From: Terriglobia bacterium
Lineage (GTDB): Bacteria > Acidobacteriota > Terriglobia > Bryobacterales > Bryobacteraceae
Length of the DNA stretch: 50,694 bases
NCBI GenBank assembly: GCA_020073265.1
Contig: JAIQFN010000042.1
Coordinates: 1 to 50,694, forward strand
Reading direction: 5' to 3'
A program made the translations under genes and the position numbers. The notes below the pieces were generated by a model, which saw only the letters and a list, made by a program, of their open reading frames with translations, was not told the origin of the DNA and made no database searches. Numbering within the stretch: position 1 is the stretch's first letter; each line of letters begins with the position of its first letter. Below, in pieces: positions 1-8,190 of the stretch.

Positions 1-45
1 TTCCCTCCGCGCCCACAGCCCTTGGAAATCGCTGGTCGCGATTCC

Positions 46-113
46 CACATTTCCACCGCCCCTACTCGACGTGGAAAAGTGGAAAACCAAGAGCAGGTTT
101 CCCACTTTCCCAC
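46..113. repeat. GTGGAAA-type repeats forming an imperfect hairpin
   Basis: Bases 71-88 read GTGGAAAAGTGGAAAACC and bases 96-113 are its near-perfect inverse complement, with two A/C mismatches in 18 positions and a 7-base loop (89-95). A third, partial copy lies on the other strand at about 46-60. No convincing gene is seen in bases 1-245. Repeated short motifs of this kind occur at the ends of some insertion sequences, so this may be an IS remnant or border; that is inference. Confidence 0.6.
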
Positions 114-245
114 TCACTGCTCTTCCTCTCAAAACCCAATTCAGAAAGGAGGCCTGGCGGCAGTCGCTCCGCTCCCGCCTTCAGGCTCATTCTTCAATGA
201 GAAAATGCTTGCGCTACGCGCCTGCCGGCTTGGGGCGGCCGCCCC

Positions 246-274
246 TTGACCAGTACGGATAATAACCGTACACT
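246..274 (+). promoter_or_regulatory. Promoter and palindromic operator of the toxin-antitoxin pair
   Basis: A TTGACC -35 box (246-251) and a TACACT -10 box (269-274) are separated by 17 bases. The inverted repeat GTACGG-N7-CCGTAC (253-271) fills the spacer and runs into the -10 box. This is the usual place for an autorepressor operator, which fits the DUF1778 antitoxin starting at 291. A ribosome binding site, AAGGA, lies at about 281-285. Confidence 0.6.
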
Positions 275-290
275 GTAGTCAAAGGAATTC

Positions 291-617
291 ATGCGCCGAG
301 CCGTGACAAAAACCAAACGCAGGAGAGCGCAACTCTCTCCGTCAGCCACGAAGATGTACCGGTTCGACGCTCGTCTGAATCAGGATCAGAAATTGCTGAT
401 CCAGCGGGCGGCCGACCTGGAAGGCCGATCCATGACGGACTTTGTGCTGCACAGCGCTGAGGCCGCGGCCGAGCGGACTCTTCAAGATCGTGCCATGTTG
501 ATCTTGACCGCCAGGGAAACACAGACGTTCGTCGATGCCATCCTGAATCCGCTGGAGCCGGGTCCCGTACTGCGAGCGGCTGTCCACCGCTATAAGAATC
601 AAATCGGCGTCAAGTGA
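291..617 (+). CDS. DUF1778 (TacA-like) antitoxin
   Basis: A 108-residue protein with a basic N-terminus followed by a core (residues about 22-60) starting YRFDARLNQDQKLLIQRAA and continuing with GRSMTDFVL. This is the ribbon-helix-helix pattern of DUF1778 antitoxins, which bind DNA through the N-terminal part and neutralise a partner acetyltransferase with the C-terminal tail. The ATG at 291 has an AAGGA site upstream. The stop overlaps the start of the GNAT gene (GTGA at 614-617), so the two are translationally coupled. It probably represses its own promoter at the palindrome in 253-271. The role is inferred from family and context. Confidence 0.85.
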   Translation: MRRAVTKTKRRRAQLSPSATKMYRFDARLNQDQKLLIQRAADLEGRSMTDFVLHSAEAAAERTLQDRAMLILTARETQTFVDAILNPLEPGPVLRAAVHRYKNQIGVK

Positions 618-1129
618 GCGTTCCCGCCTATCGCGTGGAACCTCTCCGGGTTTCCCACGATCGGGCTGCGTTCAGTTGCGGCGTGGCCGAGTTGGATTAC
701 TATCTCCATCACCAAGCGGGCCAGGATGCACGGCGGAAAGTCGCCGCGCCTTTCGTCATGCTCGACAAAGATGACGTCGTCGTCGGCTACTACACGCTCT
801 CATCCTACAGCGTGCGCGGCCGCGAGCTACCGGACGCCATCGCCAGGAGGCTGCCCAGATATCCATTGCTTCCGGCAACGCTTCTGGGCCGGCTGGCCGT
901 CAACCAGGAGCATCGCGGCCGAAAGATCGGCCAACTTCTACTAATGGACGCGTTGCACCGCAGTTGGAAGAACACCGCGGAGGTGGCATCTGTGGGCGTG
1001 GTCGTAGAGGCCTTCGATGGAGCAGCCCGAGCGTTCTATCAACACCACCAGTTCATGCCGCTTGCCGATCACCCCAACAAGCTGTTCATCACCATGGCCA
1101 CGCTCGAGAAGGCATTCAAAGTGCGATGA
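614..1129 (+). CDS. GNAT-family acetyltransferase toxin (TacT-like)
   Basis: A 171-residue GNAT protein. The acetyl-CoA binding motif reads RGRKIG at residues 101-106, preceded by the beta-strand LLGRLAVNQEH. Tyr142 in AFYQHHQF matches the conserved catalytic tyrosine region of TacT/AtaT toxins, which acetylate the amino group of charged tRNAs and stop translation. The start is a GTG sharing four bases with the antitoxin stop. Length and order (antitoxin first, GNAT second) fit DUF1778-GNAT type II modules. The exact tRNA target cannot be read from sequence. A metabolic GNAT is possible but unlikely given the DUF1778 partner. Confidence 0.85.
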   Translation: MSVPAYRVEPLRVSHDRAAFSCGVAELDYYLHHQAGQDARRKVAAPFVMLDKDDVVVGYYTLSSYSVRGRELPDAIARRLPRYPLLPATLLGRLAVNQEHRGRKIGQLLLMDALHRSWKNTAEVASVGVVVEAFDGAARAFYQHHQFMPLADHPNKLFITMATLEKAFKVR

Positions 1130-1163
1130 CGCGCGGCGAAAAACACTAGGTTGCTTGGATTCG

Positions 1164-1240
1164 TGGTGCGCCCGGAGTGATTCGAACACCCGACCTTCTG
1201 GTTCGTAGCCAGACGCTCTATCCAACTGAGCTACGGGCGC
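1164..1240 (-). tRNA. tRNA-Arg (anticodon ACG)
   Basis: On the minus strand the cloverleaf begins GCGCCCGTAGCTCAG at 1240. It has the anticodon stem TCTGG/CCAGA with loop CTACGAA (anticodon ACG), the T-arm GGTTCGAATC-like segment, the acceptor partner CGGGCGC and an encoded CCA at 1164-1166. The ACG anticodon would need A34-to-inosine editing by TadA to read CGU, CGC and CGA. Confidence 0.95.
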
Positions 1241-1324
1241 GCAGACTCAATTATAGCAAGCAGACTCGATGGACTCGATGATTTGGCGGGGACCATGCGC
1301 CGGCACGAGTGTCGGCGCGGCATG

Positions 1325-2443
1325 TTAAGAACGTGCGCCACGATCCAGGATTCGGCCGTCCCGATCGAGCCGCAGCCTGCGGGCGCGCCACTCCACCGTG
1401 TCGCCGAAAAGTCCCGCGGCCCACACCGCCACGCCCCACAGGTCGCGCAGCGGGATCGCGTAGCAGTATTTCCAGACATCCGCGCTGCCGAGGACGAACC
1501 AGCCGCACCCGACCGCCATCGCTAGCCGGATCACCAGCAGCGCCGACGCGGTCCACCACAGCCCGCAAGCGGCGCCCACCACAACCCACAGGGTCGCGAA
1601 CGTGATGGGCAAGCCGGCGTATCCACCGCCGCGCGACAACCGGATGGTGCGCGCCCATCTGAGTTGATGCCGCCAGGCGCCGCGCCACGAACCGGCCGAC
1701 ATGCGCGTGCTCACGACCACGTCCGATAAAATATTCTTCCGCCCGAGCGCATAGAGCTTGCGGCCGAGTTGATAATCGTCGGCCAGATAGTCGGCCACCG
1801 CGGCGAACCCGCCGATCGCGTCCAGGTCGGCCTGGCGGAACGCGAGCGTCGATCCCAGGCCGAATTCCGAGACGCCGAACATCGGGGCTACCAGAATGCT
1901 GGGGGCGAATTCGGTGGCAATCGCGAGGGCCTCGAAACGGCTCGGCCAGTCGTGCGTTTCCGCGCGATACAAGCAGGTGACCAACCCGACGCCCGGATCC
2001 TGAAGCGGCGCCGTTACGTCGCGCAAGTAGCCGGGGGGAACGCTGATGTCGCTGTCGTTCACAATCAGTATCGAATAGCGCGCCTGGCGGGCGAGATCCA
2101 TCAGCACGCCCACTTTGGGGTTGGGCGCTTCGGTGGAACACTCCACCAGCCGGATGGCGACGGAGGGAAATTCGCGGATCAATCGCTCGATCTCGGCGCG
2201 CGCCGGATCGTCGGGCCGCGCGATGCCGAACAGGATTTCGAACTCCGGGTACTGCTGCAGCGCTTGCGAGCGAATGGCGTCATAGAAACCAGGCTCGGCG
2301 CCGTAGACCGGTTTCAGAATGGAGACTGGCAGGCCCGCCGATGCCGGAGCCGGCGCTTGTCCCCGGTGACGCAGCGCCGCGATCAAGGCCAGCAGCTGGT
2401 AGACCGCCGCGGCCCACAGGATCGCGCTGACCAGCCAGATCAC
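1325..2443 (-). CDS. hpnI: Hopanoid-associated glycosyltransferase HpnI
   Basis: A GT2/ceramide-glucosyltransferase-like protein. HpnI proteins add N-acetylglucosamine to bacteriohopanetetrol at the inner membrane. Visible family marks, counted from the GTG start, are an N-terminal membrane segment (WLVSAILWAAAVYQLLALIA), SILKPVYG near residue 41, NPKVG near 108, the nucleotide-sugar/metal motif NDSD near 129 and the acceptor-site motif QLRW in the HQLRWARTIR stretch. Hydrophobic segments near the C-terminus follow. I chose the GTG at 2441-2443 because it overlaps the stop of the upstream EamA gene as GTGA; a start 48 bases further upstream is open but would run deep into that gene. Last gene of the hpnJ operon. 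hpnK (deacetylase) is not in the window. Confidence 0.8.
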   Translation of the reverse strand: MIWLVSAILWAAAVYQLLALIAALRHRGQAPAPASAGLPVSILKPVYGAEPGFYDAIRSQALQQYPEFEILFGIARPDDPARAEIERLIREFPSVAIRLVECSTEAPNPKVGVLMDLARQARYSILIVNDSDISVPPGYLRDVTAPLQDPGVGLVTCLYRAETHDWPSRFEALAIATEFAPSILVAPMFGVSEFGLGSTLAFRQADLDAIGGFAAVADYLADDYQLGRKLYALGRKNILSDVVVSTRMSAGSWRGAWRHQLRWARTIRLSRGGGYAGLPITFATLWVVVGAACGLWWTASALLVIRLAMAVGCGWFVLGSADVWKYCYAIPLRDLWGVAVWAAGLFGDTVEWRARRLRLDRDGRILDRGARS

Positions 2444-2805
2444 ATTGCCAGCAGCGCGACTCCGCAGGCCACGAAGAACGCGCCGGCCCATCGCACGGCG
2501 GTTACGGATTCTTTCAGGACCAGCCGGGCCAGCAACGTTTCAAGCACCACGCTGGCCGCAGTGACCGGAACGGCGAAGCTCAGATCCGCCACCGACAGCA
2601 GCTTCATGAAGGCGAAGAACGAAATGGCCATGAAGAAAACGGCTAGCACCAGGAACTTGCGCTGCGCCAGGCGGGCGAGCAGGCCGCCGAGCCGGTGAGG
2701 ATGAAGCTCTTCCAGCGCCACCGCGTGCCGCTTCATTTCGAAACTCTGCAGCAGATCGGCCAACGCCGTCGCGCCGACGATAATCGCAACCATGAGCCAG
2801 TTCAT
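2440..2805 (-). CDS. Half-size EamA/DMT transporter subunit 2
   Basis: A 121-residue membrane protein with about four hydrophobic segments: the N-terminal WLMVAIIVGATALADLLQ, then a segment around VFFMAISFFAFMKL, another with SFAVPVTAASVVLETLLA, and a last with WAGAFFVACGVALLAM. The AVPVTA region corresponds to the conserved proline-containing EamA segment. It is only half the length of usual ten-helix EamA proteins, like the paired ArnE/ArnF or EmrE-type subunits. It overlaps the preceding EamA gene by ATGA (2802-2805) and the hpnI start by GTGA. Inference: with its neighbour it forms a heterodimeric flippase for a hopanoid or lipid-linked sugar. Confidence 0.75.
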   Translation of the reverse strand: MNWLMVAIIVGATALADLLQSFEMKRHAVALEELHPHRLGGLLARLAQRKFLVLAVFFMAISFFAFMKLLSVADLSFAVPVTAASVVLETLLARLVLKESVTAVRWAGAFFVACGVALLAM

Positions 2806-3266
2806 GGGCGCCGTTCCTTGCCGGCGTCGTCCAAGGTGGTGTTAGCGGCGGTCGGCGCCACCAGCGCGATGCCGATCACGATCAGCAGCGTGCCCATCCA
2901 GCGTTGCCAGGAAACCACCTCGCCCAGGAACAAGCGGCCCAGGACCGCGTTGAGGACATAGCCGAACGCGGTGACCGGCAAAATATAACTCAAGTCCGCC
3001 CACCCCAGCAGCGTCATGCGCAGGAGCAGCCACAGGATCAGCAGAGTAGTTCCGAGCAGGACCCAGGGGCTGAAGATCAAGCGGATGTAGGGCAGAGGGG
3101 AAAGGCCGAGCTGGACGACCTGGTGCTTCAGGCCCCAGGACATCGAAAAATTGCCGACCACGTTGGTGAACACCACCAAGACGGCGAACACCCTGGTCTT
3201 GAGATCGACGCGGCGGGCCGCGACGCCGGCCGGCTGGAGCGCTTCCACCGCCGTGCCCCCGGGCAT
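2802..3266 (-). CDS. Half-size EamA/DMT transporter subunit 1
   Basis: A 154-residue EamA-like protein with four hydrophobic segments (around FAVLVVFTNVVGNFSMSW, the IRLIFSPWVLLGTTLLILWL region, SYILPVTAFGYVLNAVLGR, and MGTLLIVIGIALVA). The ILPVTAFGYVLNA stretch and the following LGE with a basic loop are typical of the DMT fold. Its ATG directly follows the hpnJ stop (TAAATG, 3264-3269), and its end overlaps the second EamA gene by ATGA, so all three should be translated from one message. The substrate is not readable; the position between two hopanoid-modifying genes suggests a lipid or head-group precursor. Confidence 0.75.
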   Translation of the reverse strand: MPGGTAVEALQPAGVAARRVDLKTRVFAVLVVFTNVVGNFSMSWGLKHQVVQLGLSPLPYIRLIFSPWVLLGTTLLILWLLLRMTLLGWADLSYILPVTAFGYVLNAVLGRLFLGEVVSWQRWMGTLLIVIGIALVAPTAANTTLDDAGKERRP

Positions 3267-4733
3267 TTAGGAAACGCTTTCCTCCGCGCCACGCAACGCT
3301 TCGGCAGCGTCCTTCTGCTCTTTGACGAACTTCTTCCGCTGGGAGCTCACGAAGAGGAACTCGCGAGCCTCCTTGTACAGGCGCGGTAGATCGTTGTTCA
3401 GGATGGCGTTCTTGACCACCCGCCAGGCGGTCTTGGGACGGAAGTAATATTCCGAGTAGAAGCGGTCCACCCATTCCATGAGTTCCCCGCGATCGAATCC
3501 CGGATACACCGCGTTGGGCAGCTGGTGGCCGCCCTCGTCGGCCATGCCGTCGATGGTGACCAGCCCGTTGGCCTTGGCGTGCTCGTAGAATTCGGTGCCC
3601 GGAAACGCGTGGCCGAGCGAGACCTGAATGGTCTCGACGTCCAGTTGCTTGGCGAACTGGATGGTCTTGCGCAGCGTCTCGCGCGTCTCGCCCGGCAGCC
3701 CGACGATGAAGTCTCCGTGGATCACCAGGCCCAGCTTGTGGCAGTTCTCAGTGAAGCGCCGGGCCATGTCGATGGTGGCGCCCTTCTTGATGTTCCGCAG
3801 AATCTGCTCGTCGCCCGATTCGTAGCCCACGATCAGCAGGCGGCAGCCGGCGTCCTTCATGGCCTTGAGCGTCTCGTAGTCGGTGGTGACGCGCGAGGTG
3901 CAGCTCCAGGTGAAGTTCAGCGGACCCAGCTTCTTCGAAAGCTCGATGGCGCGGGCCTTGCGGTAATTGAAGGTGTCGTCGTCGAAGAAAATCTCCTTGA
4001 GGCCGGGAAAGTTTTCCAAGGTGTACTTGCACTCGGCCGCCACGTCATCGGAGGACCGCAGCCGCCAGCGATGGCCGGAATGGGTCTGCGGCCACAGGCA
4101 GAAAGTGCACATGGCCGGGCAGCCGCGCGTGGTGTAGAAGGAGATGAAAGGATTCAGCAGAAACGGTACGTTGTAGCGGCGGAAATCGAGATCGCGATGA
4201 TACACCTTGGTCACCCAGGGCAGCTCGTCCAGGTTCTCGATGACGCCGCCTTCCGGATTGTGCACGATCGCGCCGTCTTTCCAGTAGCTGACGCCGGGCA
4301 GGTCGGAAAGCGGGGCGCCTTTGGCGTAATTGGCGATCTGATGGTCGAATTCGCGCCGCACCACGAAATCGATGGCCCGCGACGACTTGAGAACCTTGTC
4401 CGGCTCGATGGTGACGGGCGGGCCGACGAACGCCACCTTCAGTTTCGGATTGGCGTCCTTCATCATCTCGCTGATCCTGACGTCCACCTTGAGGCCGGGG
4501 CTGGAAGTAAACAGCACCAGCAGCTCGAAATCGTTGGCCATGGCGACGGTCTGATCGATCGAAATCTTGTGCGGGGGAGCGTCCACCAGCTTGGCGTCGT
4601 CCAGCATGCCGGCCGGATAGGCCAGCCACACCGGATACCAGTAGGATTCGATCTCGCGCGATGCCGGCCAGCGCGAACCGGCGCCGCCATCGAAGCCTTC
4701 AAAAGACGGTGGATTCAGGAATAGAGTTCTCAT
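3267..4733 (-). CDS. hpnJ: Hopanoid-associated radical SAM protein HpnJ
   Basis: A 488-residue radical SAM enzyme with an N-terminal cobalamin-binding-like region (residues about 1-140) and the iron-sulfur motif CPAMCTFC with Cys205, Cys209 and Cys212. The HGDFIVGLPGET stretch further on is typical of the B12-binding radical SAM group. HpnJ is known to convert the glucosamine head group of bacteriohopanetetrol to the five-membered cyclitol by ring contraction. The assignment rests on overall similarity and the neighbouring hpnI. The ATG at 4733 has an AGAGGG-type site upstream. First gene of the four-gene operon; about 145 bases without a gene precede it. Confidence 0.85.
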   Translation of the reverse strand: MRTLFLNPPSFEGFDGGAGSRWPASREIESYWYPVWLAYPAGMLDDAKLVDAPPHKISIDQTVAMANDFELLVLFTSSPGLKVDVRISEMMKDANPKLKVAFVGPPVTIEPDKVLKSSRAIDFVVRREFDHQIANYAKGAPLSDLPGVSYWKDGAIVHNPEGGVIENLDELPWVTKVYHRDLDFRRYNVPFLLNPFISFYTTRGCPAMCTFCLWPQTHSGHRWRLRSSDDVAAECKYTLENFPGLKEIFFDDDTFNYRKARAIELSKKLGPLNFTWSCTSRVTTDYETLKAMKDAGCRLLIVGYESGDEQILRNIKKGATIDMARRFTENCHKLGLVIHGDFIVGLPGETRETLRKTIQFAKQLDVETIQVSLGHAFPGTEFYEHAKANGLVTIDGMADEGGHQLPNAVYPGFDRGELMEWVDRFYSEYYFRPKTAWRVVKNAILNNDLPRLYKEAREFLFVSSQRKKFVKEQKDAAEALRGAEESVS

Positions 4734-4878
4734 GCACCCTCTCGAGCTTTGCTCCTCCGATTTTTCATCGCAACAAGTTCACCGGCAAACGGTTTGGATC
4801 CCTGTTACAAGCCAGTGTAGCAAGTTGACGGCGGGAGGGCACGCGGCTGGAACCTGTGGAGGGCGTGCCGCCCGGCGT

Positions 4879-5598
4879 TCACTGCTGGAGAATGCTGGTA
4901 AGAGCAACTCCGTCTTGATCCTCTTTCGAGAACCGCACGAAGTTGATGTTCAGCTCCACCGGACCGATGAAGCGCACGTCGGCCTTGCTCTCCAGACGCT
5001 GCGGCAGGGAGACGCCGTTCTGCAGCTCGTATTCGCGCACGAACTGCATGTTCTTGAGGAACAGCGAGGGTGTCTTGACGAAGGCGCCGGACTCGCGGAC
5101 CGGCATGTAGGTTTCCGCGTCCAGCCACAGTTCGCCTTTGAACAGGCCTACTTTCTTCTCGCGAGGCGTGACGTGCAGAACATAGACCGGACGGCCGTTC
5201 CATTCGTCGGCGCCCTTGTACTTGAACTTGTAGTTCTGGGGCGTGATGGACATCTTGGAGTCGCCGTCGGCGGCGTCGACTTCGGCTTTCAGATAGCGCG
5301 CGATGACCTCGGTCTTTACGGTGTTGTCGCCGGTAAAGCCGAGCACGTGGAAGGTGATCTTGCCCAAGGCGGTGATGCTCTTCAGGGCGTGCAGTTTGCC
5401 GCGCTTCTTCAGCTTCACCACGGAGGCGTCGATGTCCAATTCCTCGGTGCCGCCACGCATGGTTTCCTGCTGGGCCTGGGTTGCGTCCAGATAGCGGCTG
5501 ACGATTTCGTCCTCCGGGATCGGCGGGCGCGATGGTTCCGCCATTCCGATTCCGGCGCTAAGCACCGCAGCTAGAACAGATGTCAGTACTATCCTCAA
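4879..5598 (-). CDS. Exported LolA-like outer-membrane lipoprotein-sorting protein
   Basis: A 239-residue protein with a Sec signal peptide (MRIVLTSVLAAVLSAGIGMA). The mature part has alternating short beta strands, including KYKGADEWNGRPVYVLHVTP and GELWLDAETYMPVRESG. The last pattern, a strand describing a residue set followed by a methionine and proline, is characteristic of the LolA/LppX/outer-membrane lipoprotein-sorting fold that binds acyl chains in a half-barrel. The start is TTG at 5596-5598 with AAGGAG five bases upstream. It stands alone on the minus strand; 188 bases of apparently non-coding DNA separate it from the DsbA-like gene. A role in carrying lipids, possibly hopanoids, is conjecture. 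Confidence 0.65.
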   Translation of the reverse strand: MRIVLTSVLAAVLSAGIGMAEPSRPPIPEDEIVSRYLDATQAQQETMRGGTEELDIDASVVKLKKRGKLHALKSITALGKITFHVLGFTGDNTVKTEVIARYLKAEVDAADGDSKMSITPQNYKFKYKGADEWNGRPVYVLHVTPREKKVGLFKGELWLDAETYMPVRESGAFVKTPSLFLKNMQFVREYELQNGVSLPQRLESKADVRFIGPVELNINFVRFSKEDQDGVALTSILQQ

Positions 5599-5786
5599 GA
5601 GACTCCTTGTACCTCGGGCGCAGAACGAACAGCCCCCTTGGCGCTCATATCGGCGTATTTCTACAATGTATCAGTACCGTGAACCAAATACAACGTTGTG
5701 TTGCCCTAGTGAAGTGGCTTCGTTATCTTAGACTCGTCCCGGAGCCCGCCGGATTCAACGAATAAAGCTTAATTCTGTAAGCAGGA

Positions 5787-6365
5787 CTACTTTCCGGCGG
5801 AGAGCTCGGCGTCGATGGCGGCCGCGACATCCTCGAAGCGGAAGGTCTCAATAAACGGCTTGCCGTTCACCAGCACGGTAGGCGTGTGAGCGATGCCCCG
5901 GGCGACGCCGTCCTGGAAATCCTTCTCCACCAGATCAGCCAGCCGCTGGTCGTTCAGGGCCGCCAGGGCCTTGGCTGGATCGACCCCCTGGTCGCTGGCG
6001 AATCGCGCGAGCTGCTGGTTGAAATTTTCGGCGTTGATCTCGCTTTGATGCGCCATGCAATGCTTGCGATAGGCCAGCCCCAAAGCGGGCCGAGCCTCCT
6101 CGAAGAATCGCGCCGCGATGGCGGCCTTTCTAGCCCAGGCATGCTTGGCTAGGGGAAAATCGCGATGCTCGAATCGAACGGTAGCGGCGTAGCGGGGCAG
6201 AAGCTGCTGGTCGAGCATGACGCGGAAGTCGGCGCAATCCGGGCACTGCAGATCTTCGTAGATCAACACGCGCACGGGGCTTTGCGCCGCGCCTTCGATC
6301 AGATGCGAATCGGCTGCCAGAACCGGCATGCTCGCCAAAAGCACAGCCAGCGCCGGCCGGATCAT
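5787..6365 (-). CDS. DsbA-family thioredoxin-fold protein
   Basis: A 192-residue exported protein with signal peptide [18 protein letters not shown]. The redox motif CPDC is at residues 41-44, in the context YEDLQCPDCADF, as in DsbA/DsbG-type and Na/H-antiporter-associated thioredoxins. The cis-proline loop is HTPTVLVNG near residue 160, which fits a thiol oxidoreductase or isomerase of the periplasm. Its ATG overlaps the stop of the glycine-zipper gene (ATGA, 6362-6365), so the two form an operon with this gene second. The CPDC dipeptide between the cysteines is not the classical CPHC, so oxidase versus reductase activity cannot be told. Confidence 0.85.
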   Translation of the reverse strand: MIRPALAVLLASMPVLAADSHLIEGAAQSPVRVLIYEDLQCPDCADFRVMLDQQLLPRYAATVRFEHRDFPLAKHAWARKAAIAARFFEEARPALGLAYRKHCMAHQSEINAENFNQQLARFASDQGVDPAKALAALNDQRLADLVEKDFQDGVARGIAHTPTVLVNGKPFIETFRFEDVAAAIDAELSAGK

Positions 6366-7180
6366 AGCTGAACGGGCTGCTGGAGGCTGAAGGTCAAGCG
6401 GGTCTCGGGCGGAATCTTCACCACCTGGCCCTTGGTGACAGCCTGCGCGGTTCCGCCGACGGCCGCGCCCGAAGCTGCTCCGATGGCGGCGCCTTTACCT
6501 CCGCCGGCGATGGCGCCGATGATGGCGCCCACGGCCGTGGTCCCGCCGACCACCTTGGCGGTGCGCGAGCCGCGCGAGTTGCTCTCTTGTGAGACGTCGC
6601 CGGTGCTGATGTCCAGCATGCGCCCGTTGATCATGACCTGCTGCAGCACCAGGGTGAGCACGGTGCGGCCTTCGAACTTGCCGGATTGCTTATCCTCCAC
6701 CAGCTTGGTCACCGCGTCGGCGCCGCGCGGAATCACGGTCTGGCCATCCACCACCACCGGTTCGTCCACGCTGGCCTGGAAGGTTTGGCCGAGGCGCGTC
6801 TGCTCGGAATTCACGCCGTCGATCATACGGACTGTAATGGAGGTGCCAATCGGTATCTCGAATCGAGAAGACTGATCTCGAGAAGCCTGGTCATAGGAGC
6901 GGGGCGCGGGGGCCGGAGGCGGCGGTTCGGGCTGGCGCGCAAAGCTGGTGGGCGGAGCATTCTCAGTTTCGGAGTTGAGTTTCTGGCCCAAGCTGAACTG
7001 GAGGCTTTCAATGTCGTCCACCGAATAGGTGTCCACGCGATCGCCGACCTCCATCTTGACGTGGCGCGCGTCGCCACCGACGTATTGTCCACGCACCACG
7101 CGGCCGCTGCGCAGCGTCAGCGTGTCGGCCGAGCCGAAGGCGGCAATAGCAAGAATCAGGGTTGTAACTCGAAGCAGCAT
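6362..7180 (-). CDS. Exported glycine-zipper protein
   Basis: A 272-residue protein with signal peptide [18 protein letters not shown]. The first 60 mature residues form a beta-rich unit ([16 protein letters not shown], then [10 protein letters not shown]) resembling the repeat found in the DUF481-type protein at 39808-40890. A proline-rich linker follows (about residues 75-100). The next domain carries [19 protein letters not shown] and ends in a glycine-zipper membrane motif ([20 protein letters not shown]). Such proteins are common in Acidobacteria; the function is unknown. The start has AGGAGGG upstream. It precedes and overlaps the DsbA-like gene. Confidence 0.7.
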   Translation of the reverse strand: MLLRVTTLILAIAAFGSADTLTLRSGRVVRGQYVGGDARHVKMEVGDRVDTYSVDDIESLQFSLGQKLNSETENAPPTSFARQPEPPPPAPAPRSYDQASRDQSSRFEIPIGTSITVRMIDGVNSEQTRLGQTFQASVDEPVVVDGQTVIPRGADAVTKLVEDKQSGKFEGRTVLTLVLQQVMINGRMLDISTGDVSQESNSRGSRTAKVVGGTTAVGAIIGAIAGGGKGAAIGAASGAAVGGTAQAVTKGQVVKIPPETRLTFSLQQPVQL

Positions 7181-7302
7181 GGGACCCTCCTGGGTATTAG
7201 CGTAACATCAGTAACCGTTACAGCAGCGCTCAAGATTTTGGATTCCGAATCGGGCATTCCCGTTTCTAACTTAATCAGCAGACGGCTCGCGCGGTTGGCA
7301 GA

Positions 7303-8190
7303 CTAGGCCTGTTCTTTTCGCCGTATCCCGTTGAGCAAGGCCGCGGCCACCGACCTGCCGCGCTCCAGGGCTTCTTCGTAGGCGCTGCGGCGCTCCTGGC
7401 GCGTAAAGCCGAATCCCAGCCGGTAGAATCGCTCCAGCGACAGACCAACCACGCGTGTTCCCGCATAGGCGATGGCGGCTTTCGGAATCAGCCCGCCGCC
7501 CATGGGGATCTTGCCCGCCAGTTCGCGCGCCATCGCCCGCCAGCCGAACGCGCCCATCACGATGGAGGCAATCTCACCCTTCTGTTCGCGATAGCCGAAG
7601 TCGTGCTCGCTGGCGGCCGCCAGCAGAAAAGCCATTCGAATCTGGTTGGCCGTCAGCACGGCGGTGTCGGAAGCAAATTCGCCCACGGCCCAGGGCAGCG
7701 ACACGAAAGGGATGATGTCGGGGACCGCGGTGGCCAGCGCGAACAAGGCGTTCTCCCTGGCGACCTTCTTTATGATGCGGCGTGAAACTTCCTCGCGAAA
7801 CGGCAGCACGTGGATGGCCAGCGGAATGGCCAGGTCGCCGCGCTGCTTCAACACGCTGGCGATGAGGCACGCCGGGTCGGCGGGATGAAAGGCGAAGACG
7901 CCTTTGGTGGGCGTGAGCTCATCGGGCGGGGAATCCTCGAAATAGATCTCCAGATCCTGGCTGGACAGCGGCCGGAATCCCTCGGAAGCCCGATGGATCA
8001 GCTGGCGGACTTGAGCGCGCTTGGCCGCCGACAGTTCCGCCGGCATCAGGAATTCTTCCATCTCGCGGTACTGCTGGTCGCCATGCGCGTACAGAACCAG
8101 GTGCAGCGGCCGCTGGGTATGCCGCTCGATTTCTTCCGGCCTCAGCGTCGCGAGGGCTTCTCGAATGTGCCGGTAAACTTGGGTGGACAT
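7303..8190 (-). CDS. DUF697-like membrane-associated protein
   Basis: A 295-residue protein. The N-terminal half is soluble and unrecognised. From about residue 165 there are segments like the DUF697 family: a hydrophobic stretch FALATAVPDIIPFVSLPWAV, a TANQIRMAFLLAAASEHDFG region, and IPMGGGLIPKAAIAYAGTRVVG followed by an aromatic-rich end. DUF697 domains are found in YcjF-type envelope proteins and are often fused to GTPases, but no G motif is seen here. Its start lies 49 bases inside the 3' end of the upstream nuclease-like gene in another frame, so the two are probably co-transcribed. The function is open. Confidence 0.5.
   Translation of the reverse strand: MSTQVYRHIREALATLRPEEIERHTQRPLHLVLYAHGDQQYREMEEFLMPAELSAAKRAQVRQLIHRASEGFRPLSSQDLEIYFEDSPPDELTPTKGVFAFHPADPACLIASVLKQRGDLAIPLAIHVLPFREEVSRRIIKKVARENALFALATAVPDIIPFVSLPWAVGEFASDTAVLTANQIRMAFLLAAASEHDFGYREQKGEIASIVMGAFGWRAMARELAGKIPMGGGLIPKAAIAYAGTRVVGLSLERFYRLGFGFTRQERRSAYEEALERGRSVAAALLNGIRRKEQA

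Noticed and set aside
1769-2698. A 309-codon open frame on the plus strand opposite hpnI
   Set aside because: Antisense shadow in a G+C-rich region; the translation is compositionally odd and hpnI has clear catalytic motifs. The same holds for other long antisense frames, such as 31119-32861 and 18712-19839.
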